A stretch of DNA of 64,000 nt from Paenibacillus_D sp047238105 (GCF_047238105.1 NZ_JBDFMD010000001.1:2852001-2916000), one strand, 5' to 3'; positions 16,571-26,122 are shown, counted from the stretch's first letter. Notes: generated by a model not told the origin, from the letters alone. Program-made: numbers and translations.

Positions 16571-17557
16571 TCACCTCTTTCGTAACATCCAATCTTCGAC
16601 GAGCTGATGGATATGATGACTAAGTCTGACTGCATCGTGACGCAGATAGGTATGAAAATAGACGAGCCGGTCGGCGATCACCTTGTAGCCTTCGCGCCGC
16701 ACCTCTTCCAGATCCAGCTTCACCGGCTTGGCGCCCTGCTCGGCGTACCGCAGCTGGACATCCTGCGGAATGTCGCTGTTGTTGACGAGGACATAGTCGA
16801 ACAAATGATGGCCGACATGATCGCGTACCGCGTTCAAGTGGTCGCTCACGCTATAACCGTCGGTCTCGCCAGGCTGCGTCATCACATTGCAGACGAACAG
16901 CTTGATCGCCTCCGACTCCTCGATGGTCTGAGCGAGCCTCGGCACCAGCAGATTGGGCAGGATACTCGTATAGAGGCTGCCCGGTCCGACCAGGATCGCA
17001 TCCGCCTCCTGCAGCGCCGTCACGGCATCCTCCAGCGGCTCGACATCCGGCGGGTCGATGAAGATCCGTTTGATTCGTTTGTTGGCTTTGGTAATCGATG
17101 ATTCGCCGGTTACATATGTACCGTCAGCCATCTCAGCACGCAGCACGATCGCCTGATCGGCCGCCGGCAGCACCCTGCCTCGGACAGCCAGCACGCGGCT
17201 CAGCTCCCGGATCCCGGAGACGAAATCGCCGGAGATCTCCGTGAGGGCCGCCAACATCAGGTTGCCCAAAGAATGCCCGGCCAATCCGGCGCCGTTATGA
17301 AACCGGTAGTTGAGCATCTCTTCGAGCAGCGGCTCGACATCGGCGAGCGCGCTCAGCACGTTGCGGATATCGCCAGGCGGCGGGATCTGCAGCTCCTGAC
17401 GAAGTCTGCCGGAGCTGCCTCCGTCATCCGCAACCGTCACGATGGCGGTGATATCAAGCGGTTTTTCCTTAAGCCCCCGCAGCATCACGGACAGTCCGGT
17501 GCCGCCGCCGATCACGACGATCCGTGCCTTGGGCTTGGGCTTCGATTGCGGTGCCAT
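16571..17557 (-). CDS. yvcK: YvcK, UDP-sugar-binding gluconeogenesis factor
   Basis: CofD/YvcK-family protein required for growth on gluconeogenic carbon sources and for correct cell shape in B. subtilis, where it binds UDP-GlcNAc. The 328-residue product has the N-terminal VVIGGGTGLSVMLRGLK, the TVADDGGSSGRLR loop, and VGPGSLYTSILPNLLV. It lies between rapZ and whiA, the conserved cluster order, with 19 bases to rapZ. Confidence 0.96.
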   Translation of the reverse strand: MAPQSKPKPKARIVVIGGGTGLSVMLRGLKEKPLDITAIVTVADDGGSSGRLRQELQIPPPGDIRNVLSALADVEPLLEEMLNYRFHNGAGLAGHSLGNLMLAALTEISGDFVSGIRELSRVLAVRGRVLPAADQAIVLRAEMADGTYVTGESSITKANKRIKRIFIDPPDVEPLEDAVTALQEADAILVGPGSLYTSILPNLLVPRLAQTIEESEAIKLFVCNVMTQPGETDGYSVSDHLNAVRDHVGHHLFDYVLVNNSDIPQDVQLRYAEQGAKPVKLDLEEVRREGYKVIADRLVYFHTYLRHDAVRLSHHIHQLVEDWMLRKR

Positions 17558-17576
17558 CGCTTCACCTCGTTAGCTG

Positions 17577-18461
17577 TTAGTGTCGGTCCCGTTCCGCGTC
17601 GCGATGGCTTACCCGCACCGTCTCGGTCTCGCTGGTGCCGAGCATCCGCCCCAGATATTCGGCAATCGCCACCGAGCGGTGCTTGCCCCCGGTGCAGCCG
17701 ATGCCGATGACGATCTGACTCTTGCCTTCCTTGCTGTAGAGCGGGATCAGGTAATTCAGCATATCCAGCAGCTTGCCCAGGAAGGTCTGCGTCTCCGGCC
17801 ACTTCATCACATAGTCATACACTTCGGAATGCTGACCGGTATTGGGTCTGAGATGCTCCACATAGTGCGGGTTGGGCAGGAAACGCACATCAAAGATCAG
17901 ATCGGCATCGATCGGTACGCCGTACTTGAAGCCGAAGGACGTCACGTTGATGGCGATGCCGGGCTGATCGTGGTTGGTAAAGCGTGAGACGATCCGTTCC
18001 TTGAGCTGGGCAGGCTTGAGATTGCTCGTGTCGATCACCTGAGTCGCCCAGCCCTTGAGATCCTCCAGCAGCCGCCGCTCGTGGCGGATGCCCTCCAGAG
18101 GCAGCCCGCCCTCTGCCAGCGGATGGCGGCGGCGGCTTTCCTTGTAGCGCTGGACCAGCACGCTGTCGGTCGCATCCAGGAACAGGATCTCATAACCGAT
18201 CGTGTAATGGTCCTTGATATAGTTCAGCGATTCGGACAGCGCGGTGAAGAACTCCCGGCCGCGCAGGTCGATGACCAGCGCAACCTTGCCGATCTTGCCC
18301 TTCGATGACTCGATCAGCTCAGCGAACTTCGGGATCAGCACCGGGGGCAGATTATCGACACAGAAGAACCCGAGATCCTCCAGACTCTGGACCGCGATCG
18401 TCTTGCCTGCGCCGGACATGCCTGTGATGATCAGCAGTGTGGCCATGCCTTCTCCAGTCAT
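17577..18461 (-). CDS. rapZ: RapZ/YvcJ nucleotide-binding protein
   Basis: P-loop protein; E. coli RapZ is an RNase adaptor controlling glmS, while in Bacillus YvcJ affects competence. The 294-residue product has Walker A GMSGAGKT at about residues 14-21, the LGFFCVDNLPP and VIDLRGREF motifs, and the C-terminal signature IGIGCTGGKHRSVAIAE. Start ATG 18461 follows AGGAGGAATG with suitable spacing. The context glcK-rapZ-yvcK-whiA-HPr points to a carbon and cell-envelope control operon. Confidence 0.96.
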   Translation of the reverse strand: MTGEGMATLLIITGMSGAGKTIAVQSLEDLGFFCVDNLPPVLIPKFAELIESSKGKIGKVALVIDLRGREFFTALSESLNYIKDHYTIGYEILFLDATDSVLVQRYKESRRRHPLAEGGLPLEGIRHERRLLEDLKGWATQVIDTSNLKPAQLKERIVSRFTNHDQPGIAINVTSFGFKYGVPIDADLIFDVRFLPNPHYVEHLRPNTGQHSEVYDYVMKWPETQTFLGKLLDMLNYLIPLYSKEGKSQIVIGIGCTGGKHRSVAIAEYLGRMLGTSETETVRVSHRDAERDRH

Positions 18462-18516
18462 TGTACATTCCTCCTGCCCATGCGGGCGCGGCCCTCCTGG
18501 CCGCAGGTCCGCAGCA

Positions 18517-19458
18517 TTACCTTGCGATTAGGCCTGCCGCGCCGACGACGCCGGCATTGTTGCCCAGTATCGCAGGGACGATCTCTACACCCTCCTGCGC
18601 CTTGTCCGGCGTAAGCTTGGCGAACACTTCGCGCATCTGCTCGAACAGGAATTCCCCGGACTTGGAGACGCCGCCGCCGATGATGAACCGCTGCGGGTTC
18701 AGTACGACAGCTAGCGTGGCCATGGACTTGCCCAAGTAATAAGCGGCGCGAGCCACGATACGGATCGCGACCTCGTCGCCGGCCTTGGCTGCGTCTACGA
18801 CATCCTTGGCCATGATATGCTCGACGCTGCTCAGTGACGTCCGGTCGCCCCGCGCTACTGCATCCTTGGCCATGCGGATGATGCCGGTCGCCGACGAGAC
18901 GGTCTCCAGACAGCCCAGCTTGCCGCAGCCGCACTGGATCGCTTCCAGGTCAGGGACGATGTTGATATGCCCCAGTTCGCCGGCCATACCCGCAAAACCC
19001 TCGACGATCCGGCCGCCGATGATGATGCCGCCGCCGACGCCTGTGCCCAGCGTGTAGCAGACCACATTCGGGATGCCCTTGCCGGCACCCGACCAGGCCT
19101 CGCCCAGTGCCGCCACATTGGCATCATTGTTGATCTCGACCAGCTTGCCCAGCTTCTCCTGCATGATCGTCTTGACGTGGACATCGCGCAGGTCCAGATT
19201 GGCCGAGAACGTGACGATCCCCGCCGGGATATCCAGGAATCCGGCGATGCCCACGCCGACGCCCTGCACATCATCCCAGCTGTGCGTCGATTGCTCGACG
19301 ATGTGCCGCGCGTAGGCGGCCATATTGTTCAGGATCGCTTCCGAGCCTTCGCCCGTCGGTCCTTCATAGGTTTCGAGCAGCGTTCCTTCCGCATTGCAGA
19401 TTCCGGTCTTAATCGTTGTGCCGCCGACATCGACGCCCACGTAAATCTTCTCCGACAT
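18517..19458 (-). CDS. glcK: ROK-family glucokinase
   Basis: Phosphorylates free glucose with ATP. The 313-residue product has the phosphate-1 motif VGVDVGGTTIKTG, catalytic NNDANVAALGE, and the ROK zinc site (GHINIV...CGCGKLGCLE) at about residues 165-190. Start ATG 19456-19458 (MSEKIYVG) is set by GAGGTGG; a GTG four codons earlier lies within that ribosome-binding site. It begins the glcK-rapZ-yvcK-whiA-HPr run. Confidence 0.95.
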   Translation of the reverse strand: MSEKIYVGVDVGGTTIKTGICNAEGTLLETYEGPTGEGSEAILNNMAAYARHIVEQSTHSWDDVQGVGVGIAGFLDIPAGIVTFSANLDLRDVHVKTIMQEKLGKLVEINNDANVAALGEAWSGAGKGIPNVVCYTLGTGVGGGIIIGGRIVEGFAGMAGELGHINIVPDLEAIQCGCGKLGCLETVSSATGIIRMAKDAVARGDRTSLSSVEHIMAKDVVDAAKAGDEVAIRIVARAAYYLGKSMATLAVVLNPQRFIIGGGVSKSGEFLFEQMREVFAKLTPDKAQEGVEIVPAILGNNAGVVGAAGLIAR

Positions 19459-19635
19459 GAAATAGGCCACCTCAATTAATAAGTATTAGATCGCGTTCAC
19501 CAAACAACCACTATATTAGGCTTCTGTACCCACTATAAGCCAGTGGAGCCTTCCGGTCAAGGAACACAGCCCCTCTGCGCTCCGCCCATAAAATAACCCT
19601 ACAAGTGCGGCTTGGCTTCGAAGCGTTTAAGTATA

Positions 19636-19683
19636 AAAAGAAGGGGGTTACCCGCCAAGTTTACGACGGATACGCCCCCCTTC
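19636..19683 (-). terminator. terminator after trxB
   Basis: GAAGGGGG/CCCCCTTC stem with a long loop, followed on the minus strand by TTTTTATAC. It separates trxB from glcK. Confidence 0.7.
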
Positions 19684-19690
19684 AATCCTG

Positions 19691-19751
19691 TTAAAATGCG
19701 TGTTCAAAAAGTCCGGTTTTCAACACCGAGGATCACTATTTGAGCAACCTC
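19691..19751. repeat. short copy of repeat family 2 abutting trxB
   Basis: About 60 bases with GTGTTCAAAAAG at one end and TATTTGAGCAACCTC at the other, plus the internal motif GGTTTTCAACACCGA. It starts directly at the trxB stop codon and looks like an internally deleted copy of the 44656 repeat. Confidence 0.65.
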
Positions 19752-20699
19752 TTAGAGCGTCTGGCTCCAGTCATGCACCATGCTGCCTTCCAGGAACTTC
19801 TCGCAGTCGAGCGCGGCCATGCAGCCGCTGCCGGCTGCAGTGATGGCCTGGCGGTACTTGTGATCCTGAACATCGCCGCAGGCGAAGATGCCCGGGATAC
19901 TGGTCTCGGTCGTCCCCGGCTTGACGACGAGATATCCCGTCTCGTCCGTCTCGAGCTGGCCGCCGAGGAACTTGGTGTTCGGCGTATGGCCGATCGCTAC
20001 GAACAGCCCATTCGTCTCGATCCGCTCTTCTTCGCCGGTCTCATTGTTGCGCACCTTCAGCGCCGTCACGCCGAGCGGCCCGGCATCGACCTCGATCGGC
20101 GTCCGGTTCAGCATCCAGCGGATCTTCGGATTCTCGCGAGCCCGATCCTGCATAATCTTCGACGCACGCAGCTCATCCCGGCGATGCACGAGGACGACCT
20201 CGGAAGCGAAGCGGGTGAGGAAGCTCGCTTCCTCCATCGCCGAGTCGCCGCCGCCGACGACGATGATCTTCTTCTCGCGGAAGAAGAAGCCGTCGCAGGT
20301 CGCGCAGGTGCTGACGCCACGGCCGACATTGTCGCGCTCGCCGGGGATGCCCATGTACTTGGCGGACGCGCCCGTCGAGATGATCAGCGTCTCGGCCTGC
20401 AGCTCGCCATGTCCTTCCAGCTGCAGCGTGAACGGCCGCTTCGACGTGTCGACGCTATTGACCCAGCCGGTCTTGAATTCGGCTCCGAAGCGTTCAGCCT
20501 GCTTGCGCATGTTGGCCATCAGCTCAGGGCCCATGATGCCGTCGGGGAAGCCCGGGAAGTTCTCCACGTCGGTCGTCGTCGTCAGTTGGCCGCCAGGCTC
20601 CGGGCCCTCGATGATGAGCGGCTTCATGTTGGCCCGCGCCAAGTAGATCGCCGCCGTCAGACCCGCCGGGCCTGTTCCGATAATGATTGATTTATACAT
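19752..20699 (-). CDS. trxB: thioredoxin-disulfide reductase
   Basis: NADPH-dependent flavoenzyme that reduces thioredoxin. The 315-residue product has the FAD site GTGPAGLTAAIYLAR, the redox-active CATC at about residues 134-137, the NADPH site VGGGDSAMEEA and the second FAD motif GIFACGDVQD. The TPR/HTH gene lies directly upstream and the glcK-whiA cluster downstream, similar to the B. subtilis yvc region. Confidence 0.98.
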   Translation of the reverse strand: MYKSIIIGTGPAGLTAAIYLARANMKPLIIEGPEPGGQLTTTTDVENFPGFPDGIMGPELMANMRKQAERFGAEFKTGWVNSVDTSKRPFTLQLEGHGELQAETLIISTGASAKYMGIPGERDNVGRGVSTCATCDGFFFREKKIIVVGGGDSAMEEASFLTRFASEVVLVHRRDELRASKIMQDRARENPKIRWMLNRTPIEVDAGPLGVTALKVRNNETGEEERIETNGLFVAIGHTPNTKFLGGQLETDETGYLVVKPGTTETSIPGIFACGDVQDHKYRQAITAAGSGCMAALDCEKFLEGSMVHDWSQTL

Positions 20700-20738
20700 G
20701 TCTGATGACCTCCTGACGTTATATCCGTCTCCTGGACG

Positions 20739-22487
20739 TTAATCCCCTTTGAGCTCGTCAAATGCGGGGAAGATGGATTGCATTTTTTTCTTGATCTCGC
20801 ATGTCTCGTCGATCCAGCGCGCGTACTTGCTCACTGTAGAGATCGATGTCCCGTACCGCTGGGATACCTCATGATAGGAGATCGTCCGGCGGTGCATCTT
20901 GGCCGTCAGATACTCCAGCGCCGCCGCCCATGCCTCGACCCGGTTGATCTTGGGCACATCCGGATAAAGACGGGAGAGGAATTCGACCCACAGCGTCAGC
21001 AGATCATGCTGCTGGATCATATCGTACTGCTTGCTCATCCGCGCCAGCGCCGTCTCCAGCACTTCCTGCCACTTGGGCATCCACACCGGCAGCCGCGAAG
21101 GCATGCGGTTGGCGTCGACGGTTGTCTGCTGACCCTCCAGCACGGCATCCAGCGCTTCATGCACGCCGATCGTGCGCAGGACGAAGATCGCGATCCGCTT
21201 CAGATAGTCCTCTTCCTCCGGCTCCATCAGGAACTCGCGCAGCGCATCCTTGACCTCGCTATCAGCGATCATCCCCAGCGCTTGGATCACCTGGAGCTTG
21301 GTATGCCTGTCCCCGTGGCGCAGCGCCCAGAAGAAAGAGGAGCGCACCAGCGGATCTCGCTTCATATGGTCGGGCAGGCTGCCGGACGTCGACTTCTCCC
21401 ACAGCCGGAACTGCTCCTCGAAGGGCAGATGGTAGTGATAGCTCGACGGCGCCGGCTCTTCGCCGCTCCGGATGCTCGCGAGCTGGTCCAGATAATAACG
21501 CGGGATCCTCGACTCGGGATCAAGCTTGGCCGCCTGACGCCACATCCGTCCCGCCTCATCATGGCGTCCCAGATTGACCGCCGCGACCGCGCTGTAATGG
21601 TACAGGCACGGATCCTGCTGCAGCTCGACGTCCTTCAGCAGCCGCTGGAAATGACGATAAGCCGCTTCGTGTTCTCCTAATATGCCCATCGTAGTCGCCA
21701 GCTTAAACACGTGCTCCTGATGGAACGGGTAGGTCTTGCGCAGCTGTTCAACGAGCGGCCCCAGCTCCTCATGGAGCTCCCCATGCTGGCGGAAGATCGC
21801 CAGATTGCACAGCGCGTGCAGGTTGCCCGGCTCGATCTGCAGCACTTCGAGCGTCGTGGTCATGCCCTGATCGAACATCCCCATGTAGTAATACGCGAGG
21901 GCCAGGTTATTGCGGGCAGCCAGGAAATCCGGACGTTTCTTGACCATTTTCTCCAGCATCCGCACCGCTTCGACAAACTTGCCCTCCTCGAGCAGCTTGC
22001 GCGCCTCATCATGCTCCTGCAGACTCTCCCGGGACTTGATGACCGCCTGGCGCGGCGGACGCTCCAGCTCATAGAGCAGCAGCTCCATCATCTCCTCGGC
22101 CTCTTCCAGAAACTGGCCTTCCTCATCTTCCTCCAGGTATTTCACCAGCGCATCCTCTGCCGACTCGTACCGTTCCATGTTGGCATAGTTGTTGGCCATA
22201 TAGAAATGGCACTCCGTCATCGACGGCTCCAGATCCGTCAGGATGCGGCTTAGGATCTGGTTGGACTCCTCGTATTGCCCCATCTCCGAGAGGATGCCCG
22301 CCATGTTGCAATGGTTCACCGGATTGTCCGGCTCGTACTCTACCGCCCGCCGGAAATACTTCAGTGCCTTGTCATAATGATACCGATCCAGAGACCGTAC
22401 TGCCCGTTCGAAAAAAAAGGTCGCATCCAGCTGGATGGGAATCACCTTTGTAGGGCCGCCCGCAGCTAGCCGTTTTTTCTCCTTCAC
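20739..22487 (-). CDS. TPR-repeat protein with C-terminal helix-turn-helix
   Basis: A 582-residue soluble protein. From about residue 20 it is a series of tetratricopeptide repeats (for example RYHYDKALKYFRRAVEYEPD, then NHCNMAGILSEMGQYEESN), implying a protein-binding solenoid. HEAT-like helices follow in the middle, and near the C-terminus is a helix-turn-helix, ISYHEVSQRYGTSISTVSKY. The start GTG 22485-22487 follows GGAGGT by nine bases. It lies just upstream of trxB, like Bacillus yvcD, a TPR protein of unknown function; I infer orthology from position. The DNA-binding end suggests a regulator, but no target is known. Confidence 0.85.
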   Translation of the reverse strand: MKEKKRLAAGGPTKVIPIQLDATFFFERAVRSLDRYHYDKALKYFRRAVEYEPDNPVNHCNMAGILSEMGQYEESNQILSRILTDLEPSMTECHFYMANNYANMERYESAEDALVKYLEEDEEGQFLEEAEEMMELLLYELERPPRQAVIKSRESLQEHDEARKLLEEGKFVEAVRMLEKMVKKRPDFLAARNNLALAYYYMGMFDQGMTTTLEVLQIEPGNLHALCNLAIFRQHGELHEELGPLVEQLRKTYPFHQEHVFKLATTMGILGEHEAAYRHFQRLLKDVELQQDPCLYHYSAVAAVNLGRHDEAGRMWRQAAKLDPESRIPRYYLDQLASIRSGEEPAPSSYHYHLPFEEQFRLWEKSTSGSLPDHMKRDPLVRSSFFWALRHGDRHTKLQVIQALGMIADSEVKDALREFLMEPEEEDYLKRIAIFVLRTIGVHEALDAVLEGQQTTVDANRMPSRLPVWMPKWQEVLETALARMSKQYDMIQQHDLLTLWVEFLSRLYPDVPKINRVEAWAAALEYLTAKMHRRTISYHEVSQRYGTSISTVSKYARWIDETCEIKKKMQSIFPAFDELKGD

Positions 22488-22621
22488 CTGCAAGACACCT
22501 CCCGGCACATCGAATTTGGTACGATTATACCATAGCTTCCCCCTGCAATACACCTACGCATTGCCGGGGCCTCCCACAGCGCCGGCGCAGTCTGCGATGC
22601 CGCATATCCGGCCACAGCAAA

Positions 22622-22646
22622 CAGCAAGCATATAGTATGCTTGCTG
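22622..22646 (-). terminator. hairpin after prs
   Basis: Eleven-bp perfect stem CAGCAAGCATA/TATGCTTGCTG 16 bases beyond the prs stop. On the minus strand TTTGCTG follows, a weak terminator. Confidence 0.6.
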
Positions 22647-22662
22647 CCTTGAGGGTCCCATG

Positions 22663-23613
22663 CTAAATCCCGGCATTCTTGAAGAGAGTGCTGATCGAAC
22701 CGCCCTGCATGATGATCCGAGTGGCCTCGGCCAGCATCGGTGCGACCGACAACACCTTGAAGCGGTCGGAACGGGTTTCGGGCAATGCGATCGAATCCGT
22801 GACGACCACCTCTCTGATATGAGGATGGTCCAGACGCTGCAGCGCGGGGCCGGAGAACAGCGGATGTGTCGCGCACACATAGATATCCTCTGCACCGCGT
22901 TCCTTCAAGCCTTCGACGACATTGACGATCGTGGTGCCGGTATCGATCAGATCCTCGATAATGATCGGCGTCTGGCCTTCGACATCGCCGATGACGTGGG
23001 TGATGATCGACTCATTGTGCGCCGGCCGTTTCTTGATCATGATGGCGAACGGGGAATCCAGATAATTCGCCAGCTTCTCGGCAGTGGAAGCCCGTCCGGC
23101 ATCCGGCGACACGACGACCGGATTCTTGATGTCCTTGGCCTTGAGATAGTCGCTCAGGATATCCAGCGCCGTCAGATGGTCCACCGGGATGTTGAAGAAG
23201 CCCTGGATCGCCGGTGCGTGCAGATCGATCGTGATGACCCGGTCGGCGCCGACCGTCGTCAGCACGTCCGCTACCATCTTGGCCGAGATCGGCTCGCGCG
23301 GCGCTGCTTTGCGCTCCTGACGCGCATAGCCGTAGTATGGCACGATGATATTGACCGTCCGGGCCGAGGCCCGCTTGGCCGCATCGATCATCACCAGCAG
23401 CTCGACGAAGTTCTCGTTGATCGGATGGGAGAACGACTGCACGATGAAGACATCGCAGTTCCGGATCGTTTCTTCATAGTGGATGTAGATTTCGCCGCTT
23501 TTGAAGCGCGAGATCTTGATCTTGCCGAGCGACTGCCCCAGCTCTGCGCAGATTCTTTCGGACAGCTGCTGGTTCGAAGAACCAGAAAAAATACGCAACT
23601 TATCGCTAAACAT
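22663..23613 (-). CDS. prs: ribose-phosphate pyrophosphokinase (divergent paralogue)
   Basis: Makes PRPP from ribose-5-phosphate and ATP. The 316-residue product keeps the PRPP loop (EDLIDTGTT), DLHAPAIQGFFNIPVDHL and the PYYGYARQERKA loop. It departs from canonical Bacillus Prs at the ATP/flexible-loop region: SPDAGRASTAEKLA replaces SPDHGGVTRARKLA, and IKKRPAHN replaces DKRRPRPN. Start ATG 23611-23613 follows AGGAGGG. It ends the histidine locus after hisJ, so it may supply PRPP to HisG; the housekeeping prs is probably elsewhere. Confidence 0.9.
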   Translation of the reverse strand: MFSDKLRIFSGSSNQQLSERICAELGQSLGKIKISRFKSGEIYIHYEETIRNCDVFIVQSFSHPINENFVELLVMIDAAKRASARTVNIIVPYYGYARQERKAAPREPISAKMVADVLTTVGADRVITIDLHAPAIQGFFNIPVDHLTALDILSDYLKAKDIKNPVVVSPDAGRASTAEKLANYLDSPFAIMIKKRPAHNESIITHVIGDVEGQTPIIIEDLIDTGTTIVNVVEGLKERGAEDIYVCATHPLFSGPALQRLDHPHIREVVVTDSIALPETRSDRFKVLSVAPMLAEATRIIMQGGSISTLFKNAGI

Positions 23614-23774
23614 GATACCCTCCTGAGCGTTTGAACCAATTTATTCTTGCTGGTGAAACGGTTGTCCGTAACCGGCCTGTGTGTGTGTCATCCTCGTTCA
23701 GAAGCAACCTAATGAACAACTATAGGCGGCTGTGATCTTGTTCACTGTCTATTATACATGCAATCGGCGAATTT

Positions 23775-24581
23775 TCAAAAGCGAATCATCTGCCGCTGCC
23801 GCTGGCGGAATGTCGCAAGCTCCGTAAAGCCAAGCTCCCGCAGCAGTTCCCGCGCCTGATCCAGATATTGGCCCAGCCGCTCCGGCTGATGCGCGTCCGA
23901 ACCGATCGTCAGCGGGATGCCGATCTCCCGGGCGTACTCCAGCATCCTTCGGGACGGGAACATCTCCTCTGCCGGCGTACGCAGCCCCGAAGCGTTGAGC
24001 TCGATCGCCAGATCATGGCGTTTCACCGCATCGAGCGCCGCTTTCTCCAGCAGCGTGACATCGTCCGCCGGCTTGAAGCCGAAGCGCTTGATGACATCGA
24101 TATGGCCGATGTAGTCGTAATAGCCCGTCGCCGCCGCCTTCTGTACCGCATCATAATACTGCTCATACACCTGCAGCGGATCCTTGCCTTGCCAGCCCGC
24201 CGTCTGGCGGAAGTCGGTGATATCCCACTCGCCCAGGAAATGAACCGAGCCGATCACGTAGTCCCAAGGATACCGGTTCACGATCGCTTCGATCTGCGGC
24301 TCCCAGCCTTCGATATAGTCGCCCTCGAGGCCGACGCGCACATCGATCTGGCCGCTGTATTTGGCTTTCAGCGCGAAGCACTCCTCCACGTAGCTGTCCA
24401 GCTCCGCCATCGGCATCGCCATCTCGGGGTAGTACGTCGCCGGATCGACATGCAGCAGCGGCATATGATCCGACAACCCGAGCTGATCCAGCCCGATCTC
24501 GATCCCCTGCCGGACGTACTCTTCCAGAGAGCCTACAGCATGGCCGCAGCGCGCGTGATGGGTATGGTAATCAATCTTCAT
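23775..24581 (-). CDS. hisJ: histidinol-phosphatase, PHP family
   Basis: Dephosphorylates histidinol phosphate, the penultimate step of histidine synthesis. The 268-residue product has the PHP metal motifs HTHHARCGH at the start, LSDHMP, GLEGDYIEGWE, GSVHFLGEWDI, GHIDVIKRFG and the final SDAHQPERLG. It lies between hisIE and prs. Its presence explains why no HAD-type phosphatase domain is fused to HisB here. Confidence 0.94.
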   Translation of the reverse strand: MKIDYHTHHARCGHAVGSLEEYVRQGIEIGLDQLGLSDHMPLLHVDPATYYPEMAMPMAELDSYVEECFALKAKYSGQIDVRVGLEGDYIEGWEPQIEAIVNRYPWDYVIGSVHFLGEWDITDFRQTAGWQGKDPLQVYEQYYDAVQKAAATGYYDYIGHIDVIKRFGFKPADDVTLLEKAALDAVKRHDLAIELNASGLRTPAEEMFPSRRMLEYAREIGIPLTIGSDAHQPERLGQYLDQARELLRELGFTELATFRQRQRQMIRF

Positions 24582-24605
24582 GCGTCCACCTCTTCCTACG
24601 GTCTG

Positions 24606-25283
24606 CTAGCGCATCTTGTTGGTCGTAGGCTTCCCGTGCCGCTGACCGAGCTCACGCATCACGTCATCGAGCGACAGTCCGCGCTCGCGCATCAGCACCA
24701 TGAGGTGGAAGAAGAGATCGCTCATCTCGCTGCGCAGCTCGTCATTGTCCTGATTCTTGGACGCGATGACCACCTCGGTCGCTTCCTCGCCGACCTTCTT
24801 AAGGATCTTGTCGACGCCTTTATCGAACAGATAAGTCGTATATGCGCCTGCCGGACGCTCCGCATACCGCTGGGCGATCGTCGTCTCCAGTTGATTCAGC
24901 ATCGCAAAGCGATCCTCGGCCTCACGCGGATCATTGACCGCGCCAGGCACCTCGATCTCCTCGAAGAAGCAGCTGTAGCGGCCGGTATGACAAGCCGCGC
25001 CTGCCTGCTCTACGCGCACCAGCAAGGTATCGCCGTCGCAGTCGTAATGCATCGACCGGATCTTCTGGATATGGCCGGAAGTCGCCCCTTTATGCCAGAT
25101 CTCCGCCCGCGAGCGGCTCCAGAACCAGGTCTCCCCCGTATCGATGGAGCGGCCCAGCGATTCCCGGTTCATATAAGCCATCATGAGGACTTCTTTGCTG
25201 ACAGCATCCTGGACAATGGCGGGCACCAGGCCGTCCGCATTCCAACTGATCCGCTCCATCAACGCTTCCCGATCCGTACTCAT
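24606..25283 (-). CDS. hisIE: bifunctional phosphoribosyl-AMP cyclohydrolase / phosphoribosyl-ATP pyrophosphatase
   Basis: Carries out steps 2 and 3 of histidine synthesis. Residues 1-115 are HisI (WHKGATSGH; the zinc-binding CHTGRYSCF), residues 130-225 are HisE (LFDKGVDKILKKVGEEATEVVIASK). The 225-residue length fits the fused form. Its ATG overlaps the hisF stop (ATGA), indicating translational coupling. Confidence 0.97.
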   Translation of the reverse strand: MSTDREALMERISWNADGLVPAIVQDAVSKEVLMMAYMNRESLGRSIDTGETWFWSRSRAEIWHKGATSGHIQKIRSMHYDCDGDTLLVRVEQAGAACHTGRYSCFFEEIEVPGAVNDPREAEDRFAMLNQLETTIAQRYAERPAGAYTTYLFDKGVDKILKKVGEEATEVVIASKNQDNDELRSEMSDLFFHLMVLMRERGLSLDDVMRELGQRHGKPTTNKMR

Positions 25284-26038
25284 CGTACCTCCACCCCTTT
25301 TTCCAGCAGATCATCCTTGACCTGCCGTATCGTCAGTTCCTTGTAATGGAAGATCGTCGCTGCCAGTCCGGCATCGGCTTGCCCTTCCTCGAACACCTCG
25401 GCGAAATGCCCGACCTTCCCGGCGCCGCCGGACGCGATGATCGGGATCGACAGCGAGGAGGAGACCGCCTGCGTCAGCTTGATATCGAAGCCGTCCTTGG
25501 TGCCGTCAGCATCCATGCTGGTCAGCAGGATCTCGCCGGCGCCGAGCTTCTCCACCTCTTTGGCCCAGACCAGCGCCCGGATGCCTGTCGCATTGCGTCC
25601 GCCGTGGGTATAGACCTCCCATTCTCCCCACTCGCTGTTATACTTCGCGTCGATCGCCACGACGATGCATTGCGAGCCGAACTTGCGGGCGCCTTCGGAG
25701 ACCAGCTGCGGATTGCGGATGGCGGCGGTATTGATGCCGATCTTGTCGGCGCCGGCGCGCAGCAGCCGTTTCATATCGTCCACATGGCCGATCCCGCCGC
25801 CTACCGTGAAGGGGATCGTAATCTCGCCAGCCGTCCGCTGCACGACATCCACCATCGTCGCCCTTCCCTCGTGCGAAGCCGAGATGTCCAGGAAGACCAG
25901 CTCGTCGGCCCCCTCGACATCATACGTCGCTGCGAGCTCGACCGGATCGCCGGCATCCCTCAGGTTGACGAAGTTCACTCCCTTGACGACCCGCCCGTCC
26001 TTCACGTCGAGGCAAGGGATAATACGTTTTGCTAACAT
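25280..26038 (-). CDS. hisF: imidazole glycerol phosphate synthase, cyclase subunit
   Basis: Beta/alpha-barrel subunit that forms IGP and AICAR with ammonia from HisH. The 252-residue product starts MLAKRIIPCLDVKDGRVVKG, with one catalytic Asp here and the second in VVAIDAKYN; phosphate-binding GGGIG and SGGAGK are present. The start ATG 26036-26038 follows GGAGGTGAT; an upstream in-frame start has no ribosome-binding site. hisH, its partner, is separated by a 595-base gap where hisA is normally found. Confidence 0.97.
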   Translation of the reverse strand: MLAKRIIPCLDVKDGRVVKGVNFVNLRDAGDPVELAATYDVEGADELVFLDISASHEGRATMVDVVQRTAGEITIPFTVGGGIGHVDDMKRLLRAGADKIGINTAAIRNPQLVSEGARKFGSQCIVVAIDAKYNSEWGEWEVYTHGGRNATGIRALVWAKEVEKLGAGEILLTSMDADGTKDGFDIKLTQAVSSSLSIPIIASGGAGKVGHFAEVFEEGQADAGLAATIFHYKELTIRQVKDDLLEKGVEVR

Positions 26039-26122
26039 GCTGATCACCTCCAGGTTTTGCGCAGCAAAACCACATCGTAAGCCTAATTCTACTATTTACA
26101 AAAGAGCGCCGTACACCGGACC

